A DNA stretch of 10,830 bases, taken from the NCBI GenBank assembly GCA_030425945.1, contig JAUHZL010000057.1:1-10830 (forward strand), given 5' to 3'. The notes under the pieces are model-generated. The model was not told where the DNA came from. It worked only from the letters and a program-made list of their open reading frames with translations, and made no database searches. How positions within the stretch are numbered: position 1 is the stretch's first letter; each line of letters opens with the position of its first letter. Positions 4,984-10,830 of this stretch are shown in pieces. Source of the DNA: Alphaproteobacteria bacterium (GTDB lineage: Bacteria > Pseudomonadota > Alphaproteobacteria > Rhodobacterales > Rhodobacteraceae). The position numbers and the translations under genes are program-made.

Positions 4984-6393
4984 ATGACCCTGCACGAGAC
5001 CTTCACCCGCAACGAGGCGGGCCTCGCCGCCGTGCTGCCCCTGCTGAAACAGCGCTTCGGCGACCGGATGCAGACCGGCACCTCGATCCGCGAGCAGCAC
5101 GGCCACACCACGACCTGGCTGGCGAACCAGATCCCCGACGCGGTCGTTTTCGCGACCTCGACCGCCGACGTGGCCGAGACGGTGACGCTCTGCGCCGCGC
5201 ATCGCGTGCCGGTCATCCCCTTCGGCACCGGCACCTCGCTGGAAGGGCAGGTCAACGCGCCCGCCGGGGGCATCTCGCTCGATCTCAGCCTGATGAACCG
5301 GGTGCTCAAGGTCCATGCCGAGGACCTCGACGTGGTGGTGCAGCCCGGCGTGACCCGCAAGCAGCTGAACGAGCACCTGCGCGACCAGGGCCTGTTCTTC
5401 CCGATCGACCCCGGCGCCGACGCCAGCCTCGGCGGCATGGCGGCGACGCGGGCTTCGGGCACCAACGCGGTGCGCTACGGCACGATGAAGGACAACGTGC
5501 TGGCGCTGGAGGCGGTGCTGGCCGACGGCAGCGTGATCCGCACCGGCAGCCGCGCGAAGAAGTCGAGCGCGGGCTACGACCTGACCCGGCTCCTCGTCGG
5601 CTCGGAGGGCACGCTGGGCGTCATCACCGAACTGACCCTGCGCCTGCACGGCATCCCCGAGGCGATGGCCAGCGCGCGCGTCTCCTTCGACCGGGTCGAG
5701 GACGCCTGCCAGACCGTGATCCTCGCGGTGCAGGTCGGCCTGCCGATGGCCCGGATGGAACTGCTCGACGGGCTGACGGTGCAGGCGGTCAACGCCTACT
5801 CGAAGCTCGACCTGCCCGAAACGCCGGTGCTGCTGCTCGAATTCCACGGCACCGAGGCGGGCGTGAAGGAACAGGCCGAGATGTTCGGCGAGATCGCCCG
5901 CGACTGCGGCGGGCGCGACTTCACCTGGACCGGCCGCGCCGAGGAGCGCACGAAGCTCTGGCTGGCCCGCCACGATGCCTACTGGGCGACGACCGCGCTC
6001 CGCCCCGGCGCGCGCGGCCTCAGCACCGATGTCTGCGTGCCGATCTCGCGGCTGGCGGACTGCGTGGGCGAGGCCACCGCGAAGGCCGCCGCCGAGGGCC
6101 TGCTGGCCCCCGTGGTGGGCCATGTCGGCGACGGCAACTTCCACATGCTGCTGCTCGTCGACGACACGGTGCCGGGCGAGCGCGCGCAGGCCGAGGCCTT
6201 CGTCGGCTGGCTGAACGACCTTGCGCTGTCGATGGAGGGCACCTGCACCGGCGAACACGGCATCGGCCAGGGCAAGCGCAAGTATCTCCGGCGCGAGGTC
6301 GGCCCGGCGCTGGGCCCGATGGCCGCGATCAAGGCGGCGCTCGACCCGCAGAACATCCTCAACCCGGGCAAGATCCTGCCGCCGGAGGGCTGA
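4984..6393 (+). CDS. FAD-binding oxidoreductase, D-lactate dehydrogenase (cytochrome)/GlcD family
   Basis: This 469-aa protein matches the vanillyl-alcohol-oxidase-type flavoenzymes that oxidise D-2-hydroxyacids. The FAD-binding domain spans about residues 50-225, with PFGTGTSLEG (79-88), PGADASLGGM (143-152) and LLVGSEGTLGVITE (203-216). The substrate and metal domain follows, with GHVGDGNFH (379-387), GTCTGEHGIGQGK (419-431) and the C-terminal signature DPQNILNPGKI (454-464). Length and organisation fit single-subunit D-lactate dehydrogenase (cytochrome), which passes electrons to cytochrome c or the quinone pool. A glycolate oxidase GlcD would normally have GlcE and GlcF genes beside it, and these are absent. 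An electron-acceptor role for the upstream cytochrome c is possible but only suggested by proximity. The exact substrate is not determined. Confidence 0.85.
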   Translation: MTLHETFTRNEAGLAAVLPLLKQRFGDRMQTGTSIREQHGHTTTWLANQIPDAVVFATSTADVAETVTLCAAHRVPVIPFGTGTSLEGQVNAPAGGISLDLSLMNRVLKVHAEDLDVVVQPGVTRKQLNEHLRDQGLFFPIDPGADASLGGMAATRASGTNAVRYGTMKDNVLALEAVLADGSVIRTGSRAKKSSAGYDLTRLLVGSEGTLGVITELTLRLHGIPEAMASARVSFDRVEDACQTVILAVQVGLPMARMELLDGLTVQAVNAYSKLDLPETPVLLLEFHGTEAGVKEQAEMFGEIARDCGGRDFTWTGRAEERTKLWLARHDAYWATTALRPGARGLSTDVCVPISRLADCVGEATAKAAAEGLLAPVVGHVGDGNFHMLLLVDDTVPGERAQAEAFVGWLNDLALSMEGTCTGEHGIGQGKRKYLRREVGPALGPMAAIKAALDPQNILNPGKILPPEG

Positions 6394-6402
6394 GCCCTCA
6401 GC
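6385..6402. terminator. Compact dyad across both convergent stop codons
   Basis: GAGGGC (6385-6390) pairs perfectly with GCCCTC (6394-6399), with the TGA stop of the FAD enzyme as the loop. An overlapping alternative pairs GCTGAG (6389-6394) with CTCAGC (6397-6402), although its 2-nt loop is too tight to form fully. The dyad covers the stops of both convergent genes, only 4 nt apart. No T-run follows on either strand, so a terminator role is tentative. Confidence 0.3.
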
Positions 6403-7951
6403 GCCGCCGCGCGACCTGCCGGATCACGCTGTCCAGCGCGGCGGGGTCCACCGGCTTCGGCAGGAAGGCGTCGATGCCGACGCGACGATAGCGGTCCTGC
6501 ACCTCCGGGCCGACATGGGCCGAACAGGCGATGATCGGCACCGCGCGCATCTCGCCCTCCGAGGTGCGGATCTGCTCGGTCGCGCCCAGCCCGTCGAGAC
6601 CGGGCATGGTGATGTCCATCAGCACGAGGTCGAAGCGCTGCTTGATCAGCGCCTCGATCGCCTCGAACCCGTTCGAGACCGTCTCGACCTGGTGCCCGAT
6701 CTGCTGGAGCATCTCGCGCAGCATGTCCTGGTTCACCGTGTTGTCCTCGGCGATCAGCACCCGCAGGCCCGCGTCGCCCGACACCGCGTGCAGGCGCACC
6801 GGTTCGGGGGCGGGCTCGGGGATCGCCTCGACCGGGACCTCCATCTCGAAATAGAAGGTCGAGCCCGCGCCGGGGCGGCTCTCGACGCCGATGTCGGCCC
6901 CGAGGATGTCGGCGATGTTGCGGCAGATCGACAGGCCCAGCCCCCAACCGCCGCGCTCCTTGCCGAAATCGCTCTCGATCTGGACGAAGGGCCGGAACAG
7001 CTTGTCGACCTGCTCGGGGGCCATGCCGATGCCGGTGTCGGTCACCTCGAAGCGCAGCCGGGCATGGCCGTCGCGCCACGCGGTCTGGCTGACCACCAGC
7101 GCCACGCTGCCGGTCTCGGTGTACTTGATGGCGTTCGACAGGAAGTTGTTCAGCACCTGCTGCAGCCGCACCGGGTCGGTGACGATCCGCTGCGGCAGGC
7201 CCCGGTCCAGCGTGAGTTGCAGCCGCAGCCCCTTGTCGGAGGCGGTCGAGAGCCACCAGTCCGACACCTGGTCCAGCATCGGCTGCAGGTCGAACGGGCG
7301 CGGCTCGATCCGCATCCGCCCGGCCTCGACCTGGCTGAGGTCCAGCAGGTCGGTCAGCAGGTTCATCAGGGTGCCGCCCGCGCTCAGGATCGCCTCGACG
7401 TGGTTCTTGCGCTTCTGGTCGAGGTTCGACAGCCGCAGAAGCTGGGCGAAGCCGAGGATCGCGTTCATCGGGGTGCGGATCTCGTGGCTCATCGCGGCGA
7501 GGAAACGGGACTTGGCCCGGCTCGCCTCGGTCGCGTCCTCGACGGCGGCGCGCAGGTCGGCCTCGGTCTGGCGCAGGCCGGTCGCGTCGTGCAGCGTCAG
7601 CAGCGCCCCCCGCGCGGTGCCGCCCGCGTCGCGGATCGGGGCGGCGCTGGCCAGCGTGGCGTGCAGCGTGCCGTCCGCCCCCGCGAGGTCCAGCGCCATC
7701 GCGTCGAAGCCCTCGGCGGCCGCGGTCCCGGGCGGGCCGGGCAGATGCCCCTCGGCGGGCGAGGCGAGATCGGTCCACAGCCGCCCGGCGAGGCCCGCGT
7801 CCCCGGTCCCCAGCGCGGCCTGCAGGGCGGGCGAGGCGGTGACCACCCGGCCCGCGCCGTCCAGCACCATCAGCCAGCCGGGGGCCGTGGCGACGAGGGT
7901 CACGAACGGCGTCAGCGCCGCGTCCGCTCCCGGTGTTCCCAGATCATCCAT
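6398..7951 (-). CDS. Soluble hybrid sensor histidine kinase (PAS-HisKA-HATPase-REC)
   Basis: This is a 517-aa protein without membrane segments, so it probably senses a cytoplasmic signal. The order is a PAS-like domain (about 14-125), a helical linker (126-148), then HisKA with SHEIRTPMN and phospho-acceptor His156. The ATPase domain (about 255-374) has an N-box at LNNFLSNAIKY (267-277), DTGIGM (305-310), LFRPFVQIE (318-326) and GGWGLGLSI (334-342). The receiver domain (about 396-513) has acidic E402/D403, phospho-acceptor D446 in LVLMDITMPGLDG, S477 and K499. All catalytic residues are present. Phosphate would pass from His156 to Asp446 and probably on to a separate phosphotransfer protein and regulator; none is adjacent, so it is an orphan. 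The Shine-Dalgarno before the ATG at 7951 is weak (GGAA further upstream, GGGA touching the ATG). The gene converges on the FAD enzyme with 4 nt between stops. Confidence 0.9.
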   Translation of the reverse strand: MDDLGTPGADAALTPFVTLVATAPGWLMVLDGAGRVVTASPALQAALGTGDAGLAGRLWTDLASPAEGHLPGPPGTAAAEGFDAMALDLAGADGTLHATLASAAPIRDAGGTARGALLTLHDATGLRQTEADLRAAVEDATEASRAKSRFLAAMSHEIRTPMNAILGFAQLLRLSNLDQKRKNHVEAILSAGGTLMNLLTDLLDLSQVEAGRMRIEPRPFDLQPMLDQVSDWWLSTASDKGLRLQLTLDRGLPQRIVTDPVRLQQVLNNFLSNAIKYTETGSVALVVSQTAWRDGHARLRFEVTDTGIGMAPEQVDKLFRPFVQIESDFGKERGGWGLGLSICRNIADILGADIGVESRPGAGSTFYFEMEVPVEAIPEPAPEPVRLHAVSGDAGLRVLIAEDNTVNQDMLREMLQQIGHQVETVSNGFEAIEALIKQRFDLVLMDITMPGLDGLGATEQIRTSEGEMRAVPIIACSAHVGPEVQDRYRRVGIDAFLPKPVDPAALDSVIRQVARRR

Positions 7952-8139
7952 TCCCGTTCCGCCCGTGCCGGATCGGCTGCGGGGGCCGTGGCCCGCCGCG
8001 CCCGAGGCGGCGCTCTCCCATCTCGGTCAGGTATAGCGCGCGGGCGGGCCGCATCCACTGCAAGGCCCGCCGCAAGTGCCTGAAACCCATCCCGGAGTTG
8101 AGCATGCCCCGCCGTGCTCGCGCGCCGGTTCAGGGCCGG
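7952..8139 (-). other. Intergenic region between metG and the kinase, with one inverted repeat
   Basis: This 188-nt stretch holds no convincing gene. It contains a perfect 8-bp inverted repeat, GGCGGGCC (8043-8050) and GGCCCGCC (8064-8071), around a 13-nt spacer. The repeat could fold after metG transcription or act as an operator for the kinase. A TATACC on the minus strand (8030-8035) could be a -10 element for the kinase, but no well-spaced -35 was found. Confidence 0.35.
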
Positions 8140-9861
8140 TCAGGTCCGCACGCCCGCGAACCGGGCCTGCCACTCATCCCGCTGCTCGTCGGTGATCTTG
8201 GCGAACAGCACGTCCGGCACGCTGAAGGCGTGGCCCGCGGGCAGGGCGGTCAGCGCCGCCTCGGCCCCCTCGGGCCAGCGCGCGTCCGTGGTGCCCATCG
8301 CCGCCAGCATCGCCGCCCCCGCGTCGGGGATGAACGGCGCCGAGATCACGCCGTAGAAGCGCACGAGGTTCAGCGCCAGCCGGGTGATCGCGGCGGCGCG
8401 CTCGGGGTCGGTCTTGTGCTGGGTCCAGGGCGCGGCTTCCTGCAGATACTCGTTCCCCGCCACCCAGAGCGCGCGCAGCTCGGCCGCGGCCTTGCGCACC
8501 TCGATCCGGTCCATGTGGCCCTGGTAGGCCTGAAGCCCCGCGTCGAGCCGCGCGATCAGCGCCGCCTCCAGCGGGCCCCATGCGCCGCCCTCCGGCACCG
8601 TCTCGCCGAATTTCGAGCGGCAGAACTTGGTGATCCGGCTGACGAAATTGCCCAGCACGTCGGCGAGGTCCTTGTTCACCCCGGCCTGGAAGCCTTCCCA
8701 GGTGAACTCGCTGTCGCTGGTCTCGGGCGCGTGGCTCAGGAGCCACCAGCGCCAGTAGTCGGCGGGCAGGATCGAAAGGGCCTGGTCCATGAACACGCCC
8801 CGGCCCTGGCTCGTCGAGAACTGGCCGCCGTCGTAGTTCAGGTAGTTGAACGACTTGATGTAATCGACCAGCTTCCACGGCTCGCCCGAACCCATGATGG
8901 TGGCCGGGAAGGACAGGGTGTGGAACGGCACGTTGTCCTTGCCCATGAACTGGACGTAGCGCACGTCCGCCGCGCCCTTGTCGGTGCGCCACCAGCGCTG
9001 CCACGCGGCCTCGTCGAGGCCCTGCGCCGCGGCCCACTCGCCCGCGCAGGCGATGTACTCGATGGGCGCGTCGAACCAGACGTAGAAGACCTTGTCCTCC
9101 ATCCCGGGCCAGTCCTCGGTCCCCTTCTTCACCGGAACGCCCCAGTCGAGGTCGCGGGTGATCCCCCGGTCCTGCAACCCGTCGCCGTCATGCAGCCATT
9201 TCTTCGCGATGGAGGTGGTCAGGATCGGCCAGTCGGTCTGGCTGTCGATCCAGCCGTCCAGCCGGTCCTTCAGCGCCGACTGCCGCAGGTAGAGGTGCTT
9301 GGTCGCCCGCACCTCGAGGTCGGTCGAGCCGGAAATCGCCGAGCGCGGCTCGATCAGGTCGGTCGGGTCGAGCTGCTTGGTGCAGTTCTCGCACTGGTCG
9401 CCGCGCGCCTTGTCGTAGCCGCAGTTGGGGCAGGTGCCCTCGATATAGCGGTCGGGCAGGAAGCGGCCGTCGGCGTGGGAATAGACCTGCCGCTCCTCGA
9501 CCTCGGCGATCAGCCCGGCCTCGGCCAGCTTGCCCGCGAAATGCTGGGTCAGCGCGTGATTCTGCGGGCTGGACGAGCGCCCGAAATGGTCGAAGGACAG
9601 CCGGAAGCCGCGCGCGATCTCGGCCTGCACCGCGTGCATCTCGGCGCAGTACGCCGCGACCGGCTTGCCGGCCTTTGCGGCGGCCAGCTCGGCGGGGGTG
9701 CCGTGCTCGTCGGTGGCGCAGAGGAACAGCACCTCCTGACCGCGCCCGCGCAGGTACCGGGCATAGAGGTCGGCGGGCAACTGCGAGCCGACGAGGTTCC
9801 CGAGATGCTTGATCCCGTTGATGTAGGGGATCGCGGAGGTGATCAGCGTGCGTTGGGTCAT
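8140..9861 (-). CDS. metG: Methionyl-tRNA synthetase
   Basis: This 573-aa class I synthetase charges tRNA-Met and initiator tRNA with methionine using ATP. The N-terminal catalytic domain has the HIGH-type motif HLGN (19-22) and a connective insertion with one zinc knuckle, C144-x2-C147-x9-C157-x2-C160. The KMSKS loop reads QFSTS (347-351), followed by QGRGVF. The helical anticodon-binding domain follows, with NEYLQEAAPW (470-479) expected to read the CAU anticodon. There is no C-terminal EMAP/Arc1-like tRNA-binding domain, as in other alphaproteobacterial MetRS. The length is normal. GAAGG (minus strand, 9869-9873) lies 7 nt before the ATG. It is probably essential. The upstream MFS gene is on the same strand 69 nt away, but metG seems to have its own promoter. 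Confidence 0.95.
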   Translation of the reverse strand: MTQRTLITSAIPYINGIKHLGNLVGSQLPADLYARYLRGRGQEVLFLCATDEHGTPAELAAAKAGKPVAAYCAEMHAVQAEIARGFRLSFDHFGRSSSPQNHALTQHFAGKLAEAGLIAEVEERQVYSHADGRFLPDRYIEGTCPNCGYDKARGDQCENCTKQLDPTDLIEPRSAISGSTDLEVRATKHLYLRQSALKDRLDGWIDSQTDWPILTTSIAKKWLHDGDGLQDRGITRDLDWGVPVKKGTEDWPGMEDKVFYVWFDAPIEYIACAGEWAAAQGLDEAAWQRWWRTDKGAADVRYVQFMGKDNVPFHTLSFPATIMGSGEPWKLVDYIKSFNYLNYDGGQFSTSQGRGVFMDQALSILPADYWRWWLLSHAPETSDSEFTWEGFQAGVNKDLADVLGNFVSRITKFCRSKFGETVPEGGAWGPLEAALIARLDAGLQAYQGHMDRIEVRKAAAELRALWVAGNEYLQEAAPWTQHKTDPERAAAITRLALNLVRFYGVISAPFIPDAGAAMLAAMGTTDARWPEGAEAALTALPAGHAFSVPDVLFAKITDEQRDEWQARFAGVRT

Positions 9862-9888
9862 CGGAGGGCCTTCGCTTGGGTCGCGCCC

Positions 9889-9917
9889 GGATTACGGCAG
9901 CGGCGCGGTGGGGGCAA
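9889..9917 (-). promoter_or_regulatory. Possible metG promoter
   Basis: On the minus strand TTGCCC (9917-9912), a 17-nt spacer, then TAATCC (9894-9889), inside the 69-nt gap between the MFS stop and the metG start. The -35 matches at 4 of 6 positions; the -10 is weak. Predicted transcription would start about 20 nt before the metG ATG. Confidence 0.35.
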
Positions 9918-9930
9918 GCGGCGCGCGGGC

Positions 9931-10830
9931 TCAGTCGCGGCGGCGTCCGAAGCCCAGCAGGCGGCCGACGAGATAGGTCGTGCGCGGCACATAGGTATAG
10001 GGCACCCGCTCGGCCGGGCTGGGCCGCGCGCGCATCCGCGCCAGGCCGAACAGCACCAGCGCCAGGTGCCCCAGCGCGATGAACGAGAACAGCGCCCCCG
10101 GTCCCACCCGCGCCAGCAGCGCGGCGGCGATCAGCGGCGAGAGAATCGCGCCGATGGCATAGAAGAACATCAGCGCGGCCGAGATCTCGACCTGCTCGTC
10201 GCCCTCCGCGAAGTCGAAGGCATGGGCCGACGAGACCGAGTAGATCGGGAATGTCGTCATCCCGAACACCGTCGCGGCCACCATCACCGCCCCGGTGCCC
10301 ATGCCCGCCGCCGCCACCGTCACCGCGCAGCCCGCCATCGCCGCCACCGACAGGCCGATCAGCACGTGCCGCCGGTCGCGGCGGTCCGCCAGCCAGCCGA
10401 CCGGGTATTGCGCCAGCGCGCCGCCCAGCACGTAGGCCGCCAGGAACAGGCCGATCTGGTCGGTCCTCAGGCCCACCGCCTCGCCGTAGACCGGGCCGAC
10501 CATGCGGAAGGCCGCCGCCGTCAGGCCCGCCACCATCACCCCCGCCACCGCCAGCGGCGAGCGCCGCCACGCGAGGCCCGGCCGCAGGCGCGGCGCGGCG
10601 GGCGTCGCGGGCTGGGTCGCCTTGCTCAGCGTCAGCGGGAAGAGCGCCGCGCAGCACAGGATCGCCAGCAGGTTGTAGGCGGCATAGGTCGCGGGTTCGA
10701 GCACGCCGATGATCACCTGCGCCATCAGCGAGGCGCCGAGGTCCACCACCCGGTAGGCCCCCATCGTGCGCCCGCGCGTCGCGTTGGTCAGTTCCGCGTT
10801 CAGCCAGGCCTCGATCACCGTGTAGCAGCC
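9931..10830 (-). CDS. MFS transporter, YcaD-like (N-terminus cut by window edge)
   Basis: The reading frame stays open to the window end, so 299 C-terminal residues of a roughly 400-aa protein are visible and the true start lies beyond 10830. About eight hydrophobic segments can be counted, meaning roughly the first four of the usual twelve are missing. Visible landmarks are YTVIEAWLNAE near the start of the fragment and the conserved cytoplasmic loop GWLADRRDRR between two membrane segments (motif A of the second half). There is also a SVSSAHAFDF loop and an Arg-rich cytoplasmic tail. It belongs to the proton-driven major facilitator superfamily in the inner membrane. The YTVIEAWLNAE pattern recalls the YcaD group, whose substrates are unknown. 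The GTG at 10816-10818 is an internal codon, not the start. Confidence 0.88.
   Translation of the reverse strand, partial: GCYTVIEAWLNAELTNATRGRTMGAYRVVDLGASLMAQVIIGVLEPATYAAYNLLAILCCAALFPLTLSKATQPATPAAPRLRPGLAWRRSPLAVAGVMVAGLTAAAFRMVGPVYGEAVGLRTDQIGLFLAAYVLGGALAQYPVGWLADRRDRRHVLIGLSVAAMAGCAVTVAAAGMGTGAVMVAATVFGMTTFPIYSVSSAHAFDFAEGDEQVEISAALMFFYAIGAILSPLIAAALLARVGPGALFSFIALGHLALVLFGLARMRARPSPAERVPYTYVPRTTYLVGRLLGFGRRRD

Noticed and set aside
3977..4984. A multicopper oxidase expected after a CutF-like leader
   Set aside because: No such gene or copper-centre motif (HCHxxxH types) is present in the window on either strand; only the cytochrome follows.
4594..6258. 554-aa open frame on the - strand opposite the cytochrome and FAD enzyme
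   Set aside because: It spans two unrelated genes and an intergenic gap, shows no recognisable motif, and overlaps a well-supported flavoenzyme. It is a shadow frame.
5979..7778. 599-aa open frame on the - strand
   Set aside because: It is frame-shifted relative to the real kinase on the same strand and continues antisense into the FAD enzyme. It is Arg/Pro/Gly-rich with no domain.
6221..8083. 620-aa open frame on the + strand opposite the histidine kinase
   Set aside because: It is the complement of a clearly coding kinase with all motifs present. Its translation is Arg/His/Asp/Gln-rich without domains, as expected from antisense frames in very GC-rich DNA.
8084..8139. A small RNA or tRNA-like gene between metG and the kinase
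   Set aside because: No cloverleaf, T-loop consensus or strong T-terminated hairpin could be found; only the isolated inverted repeat nearby was kept.
10816..10818. GTG as the start of the MFS transporter
   Set aside because: The frame continues upstream to the window end (GCYT then VIEAW), and four transmembrane segments would be missing. It is an internal codon.
1..10830. Mobile element, integrase, attachment site or CRISPR array
   Set aside because: There is no transposase, integrase or phage gene and no regularly spaced repeat. The only sizeable direct repeat is the 50-nt gene duplication at 1-50/402-451.

Overview
The window is very GC-rich DNA with short intergenic gaps and strong third-position G/C bias. 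The proteins look like those of an alphaproteobacterium of the Rhodobacterales/Rhodobacteraceae: a LigA/LigB-type extradiol dioxygenase, a KFSTS-class MetRS without a C-terminal tRNA-binding domain, and a YcaD-like MFS transporter. This assignment rests on recognising the proteins; no database search was run.

Layout. (1) 1-588: the 3' end of one small secreted or outer-membrane-like protein gene, followed by a second related copy. The two share a 50-nt stretch at 48/50 identity. The second copy has a strong Shine-Dalgarno but no evident signal peptide in frame. Hairpins follow both copies. (2) 589-1698 (-): a THUMP-domain RNA methyltransferase of the RlmL type. (3) 1699-1796: a divergent intergenic region with a near-perfect dyad. 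(4) 1797-3976 (+): a three-gene module of a DUF1932/6PGDH-like oxidoreductase, LigA-like alpha subunit and LigB-like beta subunit of a class III extradiol (protocatechuate 4,5-dioxygenase type) enzyme. The last two genes overlap by one base. (5) 3977-4880 (+): a promoter-like TTGACA, then a 108-aa exported Cys/His/Met-containing peptide with a proline-rich C-terminus, then a 52-nt stem-loop hiding the ribosome binding site of a monohaem c-type cytochrome. (6) 4984-6393 (+): an FAD-linked D-lactate dehydrogenase/glycolate oxidase-type enzyme. (7) 6398-7951 (-): a soluble hybrid histidine kinase, convergent with the FAD enzyme across a 4-nt gap whose hairpin contains both stop codons. (8) 8140-9861 (-): methionyl-tRNA synthetase. 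(9) 9931-10830 (-): the C-terminal two thirds of an MFS transporter, cut by the window edge.

How the genes fit together. Regions 2, 8 and probably 9 are ordinary chromosomal genes. Region 4 is a catabolic module that opens a catechol-type ring; no later steps of the 4,5-cleavage pathway are in the window. Region 5 is the most interesting part. Its arrangement (short exported Cys peptide with a Pro-rich tail, an intergenic stem-loop immediately after its stop codon, and a sequestered Shine-Dalgarno for a redox protein) resembles the copper-responsive CutF translational switch described upstream of the multicopper oxidase CutO in Rhodobacter capsulatus. Here, however, it would control a cytochrome c. 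No mobile element, tRNA, rRNA or CRISPR array was seen.
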